This document shows, piece by piece, positions 46,858-57,178 of a DNA stretch of 64,000 bases (the stretch's first letter is position 1; the number at the start of each line of letters is the position of its first letter). This stretch comes from JAXGXJ01 sp963829545 (GTDB taxonomy: Bacteria > Actinomycetota > Thermoleophilia > RBG-16-64-13), in assembly GCA_963829545.1 (NCBI GenBank), contig CAWHIX010000008.1, positions 62,001 through 126,000 of the forward strand, read 5' to 3'. The notes under the pieces are model-generated. The model was given only the letters and a program-made list of their open reading frames with translations. It was not told the DNA's origin and made no database searches. The translations under genes were made by a program, and so were the position numbers.

Positions 46858-48327
46858 TTGATCAAGGTGAAGCAGCAGCGCATCGACGAAGATGTGTTCA
46901 TGGAGAAGCGCAAGGAGGTGCTCGCCCTCTGGCCCACCGGCAAAGAGGTGGACCTCGAGGAGGCCGTGGAGTATCAGCGGGCTCTGCCCGACAGCAAGCG
47001 CTTCCACAAGGTGCTGCAGAAGGCGCATGAGGAAGGCCGTATGATGCTCTTCCCCAGGCAGGGGACCCCGCTGGTGGACGATGAGATCGCGCTCATCCGC
47101 TCGCTGAACGAGTTGGGCATCTACCTCATCCCATTCACCACCGACAGCTACACGCGCAACCTGCAACTGGACAAGGTCGAACAGGGCCTGCAGGAGAGCA
47201 TCAGGACGGGCAAGCCGGCCCTCAACGGCTATCCCATCATCAACCACGGGGTGAAGACCAACCGCAAGGTGGTGGAGGCGACGGAGGGGGCCCTCGACCC
47301 GCGCTCGTCCCGCATCGGCCAGGCGCTTGTGGCCGAGATCGCCTTCGCTTCGGGCATGACGGCCATGCCCAACAGCTTCTTCGGCTGGATAGCCGGCTAC
47401 GACAAGAAGGCCACCGTCGAGGAGTGCATCGAGACGGCCCAGTATTCGGGCCGGCTCATCGGCTACTACGCCGATCACGGCGTCATCATCACTACCGACT
47501 GCCACGGTTGGCTGCCCAACTTCGTCATCCCCATGAGCGTCAACATGGCCACGCAGATCATCGAGGCGCTGGTCTCCGCCGAACAGGGCGTCAAGAGCGT
47601 CTTCCCCCAGGTCAACATGCAGGGCTGTTTGCACCAGGACCTGGCCGACATGCGGGTGCTGCCCAAGCTGCTGCGCCACTATCTAGATAAGTTCGGGCAC
47701 AGCGACGTGATGATCCCCGGAGTGTTTGGGAGCCAGTCACCGCTCTTCCCCTTCCCGCAAGACCTGGGCAGCGCTTTCGGCTACATCGGCTATACGGCCA
47801 TGACGGCGGCTCTGGGGCGGCTCGACGTCTGCTCGGTGAAGACGGTGGACGAGGCGGCGGGTGTCCCCAGCATGGATTCCCATCGCCAGAGCTACCTGGC
47901 CGCCCAGTGGATCTTCGGGGTGATGAAGGGTCAGGATTTCGACATCGACAACGCGGCCGTTCGCCAAGAAGAAGAGGTCTGCACCGCGGAGGTCACGGCC
48001 ATCCTCGACAAGGTGATCGAACTGGGAGCGGGCGACATCGCCGTCGGCACAGTGAAGGCGGTGGAGGCGGGCGTGCTCGACTCGCCCATGTCCATCAACA
48101 TCCATGCCCAGGACAAGGTGCTCGGCATCCGCGACAAGAACGGCGCCTGCCGCTATCTGGAGTTCGGTAACCTTCCCATCCCCGAGGACGTCAAGGACTT
48201 TCACCGGCAGAAGGTGGCCGAGCGGGAGCAGGCCGAGGGTCGCAAGTTGGACTACTATGCTTCCATCGATGATTTCTGGGCCATCAGCAAGGGCAGGCTC
48301 AAGGGTCTGCCGGGGGTGCAGTCGTAG
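46858..48327 (+). CDS. Methylaspartate (glutamate) mutase epsilon-subunit-like protein
   Basis: A 489-residue protein homologous to the large subunit of glutamate mutase. Substrate-binding motifs are SIRTGKPALNGYPIINHG with a following Arg, ALVAEIAFASGMTAMPNSF, and YYADHGVIITTDCHGWLPN. TTG at 46858 follows GGGAGGAGCG and is chosen over the ATG at 46813. The small B12-binding subunit (MutS, with DxHxxG) and the reactivation gene MutL that work with MutE are not nearby, so it must use a distant small subunit, or its chemistry differs. Gene order between AOR and flavoprotein is unusual for the methylaspartate pathway. The true substrate remains open. Confidence 0.85.
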   Translation: MIKVKQQRIDEDVFMEKRKEVLALWPTGKEVDLEEAVEYQRALPDSKRFHKVLQKAHEEGRMMLFPRQGTPLVDDEIALIRSLNELGIYLIPFTTDSYTRNLQLDKVEQGLQESIRTGKPALNGYPIINHGVKTNRKVVEATEGALDPRSSRIGQALVAEIAFASGMTAMPNSFFGWIAGYDKKATVEECIETAQYSGRLIGYYADHGVIITTDCHGWLPNFVIPMSVNMATQIIEALVSAEQGVKSVFPQVNMQGCLHQDLADMRVLPKLLRHYLDKFGHSDVMIPGVFGSQSPLFPFPQDLGSAFGYIGYTAMTAALGRLDVCSVKTVDEAAGVPSMDSHRQSYLAAQWIFGVMKGQDFDIDNAAVRQEEEVCTAEVTAILDKVIELGAGDIAVGTVKAVEAGVLDSPMSINIHAQDKVLGIRDKNGACRYLEFGNLPIPEDVKDFHRQKVAEREQAEGRKLDYYASIDDFWAISKGRLKGLPGVQS

Positions 48328-48334
48328 CGTGGCG

Positions 48335-49784
48335 ATGGCGATACCAGCACAGGTCGACGTGGTGGTGGCCGGTTCCGGGGCGACGGGCTTGGCCGCGGCC
48401 GCGACTCTGTGTGAGGGCGGCGCCTCCGTGGCGCTTTTCGAGAAGCAGCGCGCTCTGGGCGGCACCTCGAACTTCTTCCACGGCACCTTCGCGGTCGAGA
48501 GCCAGATGCAGCGCGAGCGTTTCGTCGACTACAGCCGCGACGAAGCGTTCAAGAGCATCATGGAGTACAGCCACTGGAAGGCGAATGCACGCTTGGTGCG
48601 GGCCATAGTCGACGAATCGGCGGCGACGATCGCCTGGTTGCAGGACCAGGGGGTGGAGTTCACCGGCCAGATGGTCAACATGCCCGGCGCTCCCAGCACC
48701 TATCACGTGGTCAGGGGCGACGGCGAGGCGGTGGTCAAGGCCCTGGCGAACCAGGCCAAGAGCAAAGGCGCCCACGTCCAGCCGGGAATGCCGGTTTTAG
48801 GGCCTCTCCAAGACGGCTGGCCGTATCACCGGGGTGACGGTGGACGATGACGGCCACGAAGTGGAGGTAGCGGCCAGGGCGGTGGTGATCGCCACCGGTG
48901 GCTATCTGAACAACAGGGATTGGGTCAAGAAATACACGGGGCACGATCTCGGAGTCGACCTCATCGCCGTCGGCAACACGGGCAAGACGGGGGACGGCAT
49001 CCGCATGGCCTGGGAAGCCGGCGCCGTTGAAGACGGCATCGAGGCGCTCGAACTGGTCCGCGTGGCGCCGGTGGGACCGGAATTCGCCATGGGCAACGCC
49101 ATCGAGTTGGTGGCCATGCAGCCCGACCTCTACATTGATGCCCGCGGCCGACGGTTCTGCGACGAGAGCATCGCCTTCCACGACACTCATTCGGGCAACG
49201 CGAACGCACGGTGCGATCGTGACGGCTTCACCTTCAGCGTCTTCGACGAGTCGATCCTCGATCGCGTGCTCGAGGACGGCGTGGACAGAGGCCTGAGCAT
49301 CGATCTCCCTCCGGGCAGCAAACCGAAAGACGTCCGCAGAGAGCTGGCGGCGGCGACCGGGAGTGGCAGCACAGAGGTCTTCGCGGCCGACTCGGTGGAG
49401 GAACTCGCCCGCATGATCGGGATCGACCCCGAGACACTCCGCGCCACGGTCGACGAGTACAACGGCTACTGCGCCGGGGGACACGACGGCTTGTTCGCCA
49501 AGCCTGCGAAGTTCTTGCGCCCCCTGATCGGTCCCAGGTACTACGCGGCAAGGGCCCGTACCGTCTGCCTGGGCACTATGGGCGGCATCAAGATAAATGA
49601 GAATATGGAAGCTCTGGACAAGAAGGGCGAGGCGATCCCGGGGCTGTATGCGGGCGGCTACGATGCGGGGGGGATGTTCGGTGATAGTTACCCCATCCGC
49701 GATTCTTCCGGTCTTTCCTCCGCTTTTGCCATCAATTCAGGCCGGATCGCCGGAAGGAACGCACTGAGGTACCTCGGGCTATGA
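48335..49784 (+). CDS. Fumarate-reductase-like FAD flavoprotein 1 (one frameshift)
   Basis: A 482-residue protein after removing one extra base near 48800. The dinucleotide-binding start VVVAGSGATGLAAAATL, then FEKQRALGGTSNFFHGTF, and a final GLYAGGYDAGGMFGDSYPIR with SGRIAGRNAL belong to the FAD_binding_2 (PF00890) group. The NRLGG block of true fumarate reductases is replaced by GDSYPIxxSSGL, so it is another enone or ketosteroid-like reductase/dehydrogenase. About two-thirds identical to the flavoprotein at 61.9 kb, also followed at once by an SDR. ATG at 48335 or GTG 48329. It should reduce or desaturate a C=C bond using electrons from Fe-S proteins. Confidence 0.85.
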
Positions 49785-50623
49785 GACTTGACGGCAAGGT
49801 AGCGATAGTGACGGGCGGCGGGACCGGGATCGGCCGGGCGGTGGCCGAGCGTTTCGTCGCCGACGGTGCCTACGTGTGCATCACCGGCCGGCGGGCCGAA
49901 GTTCTGGAGCAGGTAGCCGGGGCGCTGCCTGCCGATCGCATCAAGGTCTGTCCTGCCGACATCTCCGATGCTGCCGCGGTCGCACGCGTTGTCGAGACCG
50001 CGTTGGCGTTCGGCCGCGGGCTGCACGTGCTCGTGAACAATGCCGGCATGGATCAACCCATGGCCGGCGTCGTGGATCTCGACCCCGCCATCTGGAACCG
50101 GGTGATCGAGGTCAACCTGACGGGCCCGTTCCTTATGATGAAAGCGGTCATCCCCCACATGATCGCGGCGGGCGGCGGCTCCGTTATCAACATCTCGTCA
50201 CTCGCCGGACTGGTGAACCCGCCCGGTCTGCCCGCCTACTGCGCATCGAAGGGCGGCCTCATAAGCCTTACCAAGCAGGCGGCCGTGGATTACGGTTCCC
50301 GCAAGGTGCGCTGCAACGTCATATGCCCGGGCGCGGTCAAGACGGAGATGATAGTGAGCTCCATGACCCCGTTCGCCGAGGCCTGCGGGATCAAGGTCGA
50401 CGACGTGCTCGCGACCTTCTCCCGTGATGTCCCCCTCCAGCGCGTATCCAGGCCCGAGGAGATCGCCGGGCTGTGCAGCTATTTGGCGAGCGACGATTCC
50501 AGTTTCCTCACAGCGGCAGTCATCCCTCTGGACGGCGGGGCCGTCGCCGTCGACGTGTCGGGGGCCGCGATCAACCAACTGGCAGCCCAGCATGGGCTCG
50601 CAGGAAACGCCGGGGAGTCGTAG
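49781..50623 (+). CDS. Short-chain dehydrogenase/reductase 2
   Basis: A 280-residue SDR, start overlapping the flavoprotein stop (ATGA). VTGGGTGIGRAVAERF, NNAG (VLVNNAGMD), ISSLAGL serine and YCASKGG (Tyr-x3-Lys) are the catalytic signatures. It probably oxidises the alcohol that matches the flavoprotein's substrate. Its stop directly abuts the MoaD-like gene. Confidence 0.92.
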   Translation: MRLDGKVAIVTGGGTGIGRAVAERFVADGAYVCITGRRAEVLEQVAGALPADRIKVCPADISDAAAVARVVETALAFGRGLHVLVNNAGMDQPMAGVVDLDPAIWNRVIEVNLTGPFLMMKAVIPHMIAAGGGSVINISSLAGLVNPPGLPAYCASKGGLISLTKQAAVDYGSRKVRCNVICPGAVKTEMIVSSMTPFAEACGIKVDDVLATFSRDVPLQRVSRPEEIAGLCSYLASDDSSFLTAAVIPLDGGAVAVDVSGAAINQLAAQHGLAGNAGES

Positions 50624-50902
50624 ATGCCGGTCAAGATCAGGATCGTCGGCGAGGTGGCGCGGTTTGCCGGGTCGGAGCCCATGGATGTCGATAAGGCGGG
50701 TTGCACCCTGGCGGTGGCTCTCCAAGAGCTGGCAGCGCGTTATCCGCGTCTGGGGGCGGAGATGTTCGATGACGAAGGGCGCATGCGCCACAACTGGGTA
50801 CTGGCTCTCGACGGAGCGCGGGCGCAGTGGCCGCGCGATAAGGAACGACTGATTCCCGATGGTGGGGAGTTGCTTGTCACCCGCTTCTATGGAGGCGGCT
50901 GA
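50624..50902 (+). CDS. MoaD/ThiS-family sulfur carrier
   Basis: A 92-residue ubiquitin-like protein: VKIRIVGEVARFAG, LAVALQELAARYP, WVLALDGARAQWPRDKE and a final LLVTRFYGGG. The C-terminal Gly-Gly is the thiocarboxylate-forming end typical of MoaD/ThiS. The start follows the SDR stop directly (TAGATG). In this cluster it most likely supplies sulfur for the pterin cofactor of the AOR, as in other tungsten loci, though a dedicated E1-like (MoeB) partner is not nearby. Confidence 0.85.
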   Translation: MPVKIRIVGEVARFAGSEPMDVDKAGCTLAVALQELAARYPRLGAEMFDDEGRMRHNWVLALDGARAQWPRDKERLIPDGGELLVTRFYGGG

Positions 50903-50956
50903 GATGACATCAGGAGAGGGATTTCATCCGCGCGGAGAAAGGGGGATCTTGGGGCA

Positions 50957-50968
50957 ACACAGCTGTGT
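50957..50968. promoter_or_regulatory. 12-bp palindrome ahead of liv operon 2
   Basis: ACACAGCTGTGT at 50957-50968 is a perfect palindrome, with near-direct repeats GGGCAACACAG and GGGCAACTCAG on either side at about 50953 and 50977. It lies 60 bases before the LivK start. It may be an IclR or other regulator site, but the sequence is short. Confidence 0.35.
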
Positions 50969-51027
50969 GGCGTTTAGGGCAACTCAGAAAGAGATCGAAT
51001 GCTATTGAGACTCGTCAGGGGGACGAC

Positions 51028-52326
51028 ATGAGAAGATCGAAATGGGCCGTAGGGTTCCTGCTTCTAGCTATGGTGCTGAGCCTCCTCGTGGTCGTGGCCG
51101 GCTGCGGAGGAGAAGACGAGACCACGACCACCGCCGCCGCGCCGACCGAAACCACCGCGGCTCCGACCGAAACGACCGCAGCGCCGACCGAGACAACGGC
51201 GGCACCGACCGAGACCACGGCCGCCGCGGCTCCCATGGAAACCCTCAGGATCGGCGCCATCCTGTCGCTGACCGACTGGTACTCCGTGGTCGACGCAGCC
51301 GACAAGGTAGACCTCGAGTACGTCGCGCAGATGATCAACGACGACGGCGGCATCAAAGTCCAGGGCAAGGGCTACAAGATCGAACTGGTCATCGAGGACG
51401 GCAAGAGCAGCCTCGACGGTAACACCGCCGCCGCCACCAAGCTGGTGCTTGACGAGAAGCTCCAGTTCGTGGTCGGCCCGGGGGCGTTCTTCAACCTGGC
51501 GACCACCCCGATCTTCGAGCAGAACAAGGTCCTGCACGTCGCCAACTACAACGGCCTCAACCCGGCTGAGATGAACGCTGATACGCCGTACGCGTTCCTG
51601 GGACTGGACCCGATCACCCAGCATTCGACCACTCTGAAGGCCCTCAAGGAGTACTACCCCGACATCAAGACCGTGACCTTGGCCTCCGAAGACGCGACGT
51701 TCCCATCCTTTGAGCCGCACTTGCTGGCTGCCGCCGACAGGGCCGGTCTGACCCTCGCGGGAGATCCGGTGCTCTTTGCCACCAACGCCGAGGACTACAA
51801 CCCCACCGCCTCCGCCATCATGGCCCAGAACCCGGACGCCGTGTGGTTGGCCATCGGCATCGACCCGTCCTTCTTCGGCATCATCAAAGGGCTGCGCACG
51901 CTGGGCTATGAAGGGCCTATCGGCTTCCCGGTAGACGCTCCGTCGGCGATCGGCGCCCTTGGCGACTCGGCGACCGGCCTCGTGGGCGTCCTGAGCAAGC
52001 AACTCGCCGACCCGAACATTGCGGCGCCGATGAAGAGGCTGTTGGAGATGGGAGACCCCAACCGGCACGTATTCGGTTTGGCACCGAACGCCCTCTATCT
52101 GCTGAAGGGTGCCATCGAGGCCGCCGACAGCCTCGATCCGACCGTCGTGGCCCAGAAGTGGGAGACGCTGACCAGCCTGCCCACTCTCTACGGTGACGGA
52201 TTCCCCAGCGGGAACGAGCTGTACGGTCTGACGAACCATGCCTGGGCCAACCCGATCCCGGTGTGCCTCATCAACGACGGACAGGTCGAGTACAAGCCCT
52301 GGATCATCCCCGACGTGACCCCGTAA
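51028..52326 (+). CDS. Branched-chain-type ABC transporter substrate-binding lipoprotein 2
   Basis: A 432-residue LivK paralogue. Signal FLLLAMVLSLLVVVAGC has the lipobox VAGC, followed by four TETTAAP units and a body that opens TLRIGAILSLTDWYSVVDAA, with KGYKIELVIEDGKSSLDGNT, KTVTLASEDATFPSFEPHLL and GLAPNALYLLKGAIEAADSL. SD GGGGG precedes the ATG. It differs from LivK 1 in the body, so the two transporters probably take different ligands. Followed by a strong terminator and then its own LivHMGF. Confidence 0.9.
   Translation: MRRSKWAVGFLLLAMVLSLLVVVAGCGGEDETTTTAAAPTETTAAPTETTAAPTETTAAPTETTAAAAPMETLRIGAILSLTDWYSVVDAADKVDLEYVAQMINDDGGIKVQGKGYKIELVIEDGKSSLDGNTAAATKLVLDEKLQFVVGPGAFFNLATTPIFEQNKVLHVANYNGLNPAEMNADTPYAFLGLDPITQHSTTLKALKEYYPDIKTVTLASEDATFPSFEPHLLAAADRAGLTLAGDPVLFATNAEDYNPTASAIMAQNPDAVWLAIGIDPSFFGIIKGLRTLGYEGPIGFPVDAPSAIGALGDSATGLVGVLSKQLADPNIAAPMKRLLEMGDPNRHVFGLAPNALYLLKGAIEAADSLDPTVVAQKWETLTSLPTLYGDGFPSGNELYGLTNHAWANPIPVCLINDGQVEYKPWIIPDVTP
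51145..51228 (+). repeat. Four 21-bp tandem repeats in the LivK 2 linker
   Basis: Four 21-base units starting at 51145 encode TETTAAP repeated in tandem, immediately behind the lipidated cysteine. Variation is only at third positions. It parallels the 24-bp repeat array in LivK 1. Confidence 0.8.
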
Positions 52327-52371
52327 CGACTGATAGTCAGCTGACGGCGAGCTAGCCGACAGCGCAGCACG

Positions 52372-52420
52372 AGCCGGCCGGTGCGGGTAGGTGGCACCGG
52401 TCCTGCACCGGCCGGCTTTT
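52372..52420 (+). terminator. Intrinsic terminator/attenuator between LivK 2 and LivH 2
   Basis: AGCCGGCCGGTGC (52372-52384) and its exact reverse complement (52405-52417) form a 13-bp perfect stem with a 20-base loop, followed by TTTT. It sits in the gap after the binding-protein gene and should limit read-through to the permease genes, a known arrangement for ABC importers. Confidence 0.8.
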
Positions 52421-52466
52421 CGCTCCGGACACACGACAAACGACTTGACATGCTGAAAGCGGGCAG

Positions 52467-53315
52467 ATGGTAATTCAGACGGTGATCAACGTGGTCCTCC
52501 TGGGCGTGGTCTACATCCTCATGGGCATGGGGTTCGCGTTCATCCTCAATCTGCTGGGCATATTCAACCTGGCCCACGGCGCCATCTTCATGGCGTCCTC
52601 CTACGGCTGCTATCTGCTGGTGGTCAGGGTCGGTCTGCCGGGCTTCGTCGCCTTCCCACTGACCGTCCTCATGGCCGCGGCATTCGGGATACTAGTGGAG
52701 AGGTTCCTGTTCCGGCCCATGAAAGCCGATTTCAACCGCACCATGATGGTCTGCATCGCCCTCTCCACCATCCTCGTCACCACCTTCAATCTGTTCCTGG
52801 GCACGAAGGTGCTCGCCATCCCTTCCTTCATCGAGGGAACGACCGGTGTCGGCCCCTATCAGGTGCAGACCGACAGGATCCTGGCCTTCGGAATCGGTGT
52901 GGTCATCCTCGTCGGGATCATCCTGTTCGTCGATCGATCGCGCTGGGGCGCTCAGATGCAGGCCGTCACCCAGAACAGGGAGGGCGCCGCACTGCAGGGC
53001 ATACGCTTCAGCCGCATCGCCATGATCGCCGTTTCGGTCGGTTTCGGCCTTGCCGCCATCGCCGGGGTGTTCATGGGCTCGCTCTACAACCTCACCCCGT
53101 TCATGGGCGACATCACGCTCATCAAGGTGCTGATGCTGGTCATCTTGGCCGGAGTGGGCAGCTTCAACGGCATCTTCTACGTGGGAGCTCTTCTGGGCGT
53201 GCTCTACGGGGCGCTGCCTGTGGTCCTCCCCGGGGCCATGGTCGATGCCTTGGCCTCCATCATGGTGCTGGTGCTACTGGTAATCAGGCCGCAGGGGTTC
53301 TTCGGCCATGAGTGA
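52467..53315 (+). CDS. LivH-type permease 2
   Basis: An intact 282-residue permease with eight or nine hydrophobic segments. MVIQTVINVVLLGVVYILMG, LNLLGIFNLAHGAIFMASSY and VTQNREGAALQGIRFSRIA are the family's start, first-helix and cytoplasmic loop features; it ends LLVIRPQGFFGHE. Eight bases overlap with LivM 2. Ligand specificity lies in LivK 2. Confidence 0.92.
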   Translation: MVIQTVINVVLLGVVYILMGMGFAFILNLLGIFNLAHGAIFMASSYGCYLLVVRVGLPGFVAFPLTVLMAAAFGILVERFLFRPMKADFNRTMMVCIALSTILVTTFNLFLGTKVLAIPSFIEGTTGVGPYQVQTDRILAFGIGVVILVGIILFVDRSRWGAQMQAVTQNREGAALQGIRFSRIAMIAVSVGFGLAAIAGVFMGSLYNLTPFMGDITLIKVLMLVILAGVGSFNGIFYVGALLGVLYGALPVVLPGAMVDALASIMVLVLLVIRPQGFFGHE

Positions 53316-54341
53316 GCAGAGGAAATCTCTGTGGAAGTCGAAGAGCCGGTGGTGCAGAGGCAGGCTCCTCGAGCGAAGCCGCGGCGCTGGGCCGGTATCA
53401 GGCAGCGTGGGCTTGTTCGTCATCGTGCTGGCCCTGCTCCCGTTGGCGATCTCCGGCTCGTACTACATGCACGTCCTCATCCTGGCCTTCATCTACGTCG
53501 TAGTCTCCAGCGGATTTCGGACCATATCCATATCGGGACAGTTCAACATCGCCCAAGGGGCCTTCATGGGTATCGGCGCCTACGCCGCCGCCATCCCCTC
53601 GGTGTGGCTGGGTTGGCCGCCTTACGTGACCATCCCCTTGGGGGCCGTGGCGGCTACCATCCTGGGCGCGGCTATCGCCTATCCGTTCGCCCGCTTGCGA
53701 ACGGTGTACTACGCCATGGGCACGCTCTTCCTGGGCTACGTGGTCATGAACCTCATCACGGCGGGCGGCAAGACCACGGGCATGAGCACCGGACTGGGCG
53801 GGGTAGAGCCCCTGTTCGAATCCCGCACCTCGTACTACTACATGGGCCTCGTTCTGATGCTGGTGAGCCTGGTCTGCATGTACAGGTTCGAGTTCAGCCG
53901 CATAGGCATCAAGATGAAGGCCGTGGCGCAATCGCACCAGGTGGCGGCCAGCGTGGGCATCGGGGAGAGGCGCAATCGCATTCATGGCCGTGGCGTTCAG
54001 CAGCCTTCTTCACGGGTCTTCTGGGCGCCTTCTACGTTCACTACCAGGGAGTCGCCTCACCGAGCAGCTACGGTCTGGGGGCCACACTCTGGATCATCAT
54101 GTACGTCCTCGTCGGAGGGCTCAACAGCTTCTGGGGTCCGGCAGTGGGCGTGGGGGTGCTGCTGATCATTCCCGAGTTCTTCTTCCGCGACCTTAAGGGC
54201 TATCTGCCTTACGTCACCGCCGCCATCCTGCTCATCATCGCCTTCACCATGCCCAACGGCGTGGTCGGACTGGTGAACGCGGCCAGAGCCAGGATCTCGC
54301 AGCGGCGCGGCAAGGGGGAGGTGAGCGGCGATGCTTCTTGA
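53308..54341 (+). CDS. LivM-type permease 2 (two frameshifts)
   Basis: About 343 residues when extra bases near 53969 and 54004 are removed. Core segments are YVVVSSGFRTISISGQFNIA, AFMGIGAYAAAIPSVWLG and, in the restored part, FSSFFTGLLGAFYVHYQG and MPNGVVGLVNAARARI. The first 50 residues read unlike LivM and could hide another shift. ATG overlaps the LivH 2 end. Works with LivH 2 and the two ATPases. Confidence 0.82.
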
Positions 54342-55082
54342 GGTGAGAGGGCTGACCAAGGAATTCGGCGGACTGAGGGCGGTCGGTGACTTCGACATCG
54401 AGGTCGCCGAGGGGGAGATAGTCGGTCTGATCGGCCCGAACGGGGCCGGCAAATCGACGGTCTTCAATCTAATCACCGGTGTCATCAAGCCCACCAGCGG
54501 CACGGTCAAGTTCCAGCGGCAAAGACATCACACACAACGCGCCTGAGCGCGTAGCGGCGCTGGGTATCGGCCGGACGTTCCAGCTCAACCCGCTGTTCCC
54601 CGAATTCACCGTGCTTGAGAACGTCACCTCGTCGTTCGAACTGCACCCTCGCTCGAGCATGTTGGACATCTTCTTCAACACTGGGAAGTACCGGCGCAAC
54701 GAGGCCTTCATCGAAGAGAAGGCTCACGACATACTGGAGCTGTTGGGCATAGCGCATGAGGCCGACGAGCTCGCGAGGAACCTGGCCCACGGGCATCAGA
54801 AGATGCTGGGAGTGGCCCGGGCGCTGGCCACCAAGCCCACCCTCCTTTTGCTCGACGAACCCCTGGCGGGGATGAACCCGGAGGAGATCCAGCATACCCT
54901 CGATGCCATCAGGGGTATGCGCGACAACGGCATCACCGTCCTTATCGTGGAGCACAACATGCAGATCCTCAATCTCTGCGACCGCGTGGTGGTCATCAGT
55001 TTCGGCGAGAAGGTCTGCGAAGGGTTGCCGGACGAAGTCAGGTCCAATCAGGAAGTCATCTCCGCGTACTTTGGAGCTGACT

Positions 55083-55093
<11 letters not shown>
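54331..55093 (+). CDS. livG: LivG-type ABC ATPase 2 (one frameshift)
   Basis: A 253-residue ATPase after removing one extra C near 54513. Walker A GPNGAGKST, LNPLFPEFTVLENVT (after Q-loop), signature LAHGHQKMLGVARAL with the LivG-type HGH, Walker B LLLLDEPLAGM and H-loop VLIVEHNM. Stop overlaps the LivF start. Confidence 0.88.
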
Positions 55094-55791
<698 letters not shown>

Positions 55792-55814
55792 CGGGTCCGC
55801 CCAAGGAGGATGTG

Positions 55815-56826
55815 GTGAGCGACATGCAGTTCAGGAGGATGGGCAGATCGGGTCTCAAGCTCTCGCGCTATGACTCTCGGTACCCTGTGGTTCGGCTCGA
55901 AGGTGGATGAAGCTACCGCTCGGGGGATCGTCGACCGGGCTTTGGACGCCGGCATCAACTGCGTCGATACTGCGGATATCTACGGCAAGGATCGTTGGGA
56001 TACACCCACGCGAGGTCCGTCGGAGGAGATCGTCGGCCGGGCGCTCAAGGGCCGGCGCGAGTCGGTGGTCCTGGCGACCAAGGTCGCGGCCGTGACCGGC
56101 CCTGGTGCCAACGACAGGGGGCTCAACCGCAAGCATCTCCGCCAGGGCATCGAGGAGAGTCTGCGCCGCCTACAGACCGACTATATAGACATCTACTACC
56201 TGCACGAGCCCGACTACACCACCCCGCTCGAGGAGTCGCTCGACACGCTGAACGATCTGGTGCGGCAGGGCAAGGTGCTCTACATCGGCATGTCCAACTA
56301 CTACGCCTGGCAGGTCTGCAAGGCTGTGGGTTACGCAGACAAGAAGAACCTGGCCGGCATCGATTGCATCCAGATGGTCTACAACCTTCTCGCCCGAGAC
56401 AGCGAGCTGGAGATGACCAAGCTGTGCGAGGCCGAGGGGATCGGCGTCAACGTGTGGGGAGCACTTGCCGGCGGGATGCTTTCGGGCAGGTTTCTGGAAT
56501 GCGACCCCGGGCAGGCCCCGCCTCCGGGAGTCAAGCCGTATCCAGCGGTGTGGGATCGTCGCTACTTCGACGCCGTCGCCAGGGTCAAGGAGATCGCGGG
56601 CGGGAGGAGTCTCTCCCAGCTGTCTCTGGCCTGGATGCTCAGCAACGACTTCGTGAGTTCGATCGTCTGCGGAGTCTCCTCGGTCGAGCAGCTGGAGGAG
56701 AACCTCGGTGCCCTCGATCTGGAACTGAGCGCGGAGGACCTGCGGGCCTGCGACGAGGTGTGGAGGACGCTCAGACCTGCTCCCACCATGTTCTACGCGA
56801 GGGGTTACGGCATCAGTTTCGAATGA
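55815..56826 (+). CDS. Aldo/keto reductase (one frameshift)
   Basis: About 336 residues starting with GTG (VSDMQFRRMGRSGLKL) behind AAGGAGG; one extra T near 55868 separates the start from MTLGTLWFGSK. The catalytic tetrad Asp (in CVDTADIYG), Tyr (DIYGKD), Lys (LATKVAAV) and His (YYLHEPDY) are visible and the C-terminus shows KEIAGGRSLSQLSLAWML and ICGVSSVEQL. Family members reduce aldehydes or ketones with NADPH. It follows the second transporter operon by 24 bases, so it may act on the imported compound. Confidence 0.88.
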
Positions 56827-56887
56827 AGCGATCCCGGTCGTCTGCTGCGGCCGGATTGAGAAGCGACAAACGAAGAGGACACAGACC

Positions 56888-57178
56888 ATGTTGATAGTCA
56901 CGGCCAAAGTGAAGCTGCAACCTGGCAAGGCCGAGGAGTTCCTCGAAGCATACCGGTGGATGAAGCCCCAGGTGCTGAACGACCCCGGGGCCCTTCTCTA
57001 CGAACTGCACCGTTCGACAGACGACCCGGAGACGTTCCTGTTCTACGAGCAGTACGAGAGCCAAGAGGCTTTCGATTATCATCTGTCCACCGAGCACTTC
57101 AAGACGCTCGCGGCAAGGATCGACCCCCTGATGGCTGCGCCGGGCGACATCGGCATGTGGGAGATACCTCATGACTGA
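56888..57178 (+). CDS. ABM (antibiotic biosynthesis monooxygenase) domain protein
   Basis: A 96-residue dimeric ferredoxin-fold protein: MLIVTAKVKLQPGKAEEFL, ALLYELHRSTDDPETFLFYE, and AFDYHLSTEHFKTL with the conserved His. ABM proteins act as cofactor-free monooxygenases, isomerases or heme-degrading enzymes; many are small partners of unknown role. Its stop overlaps the next ATG by eight bases, so it is co-translated with the demethylase-like gene. Confidence 0.85.
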   Translation: MLIVTAKVKLQPGKAEEFLEAYRWMKPQVLNDPGALLYELHRSTDDPETFLFYEQYESQEAFDYHLSTEHFKTLAARIDPLMAAPGDIGMWEIPHD

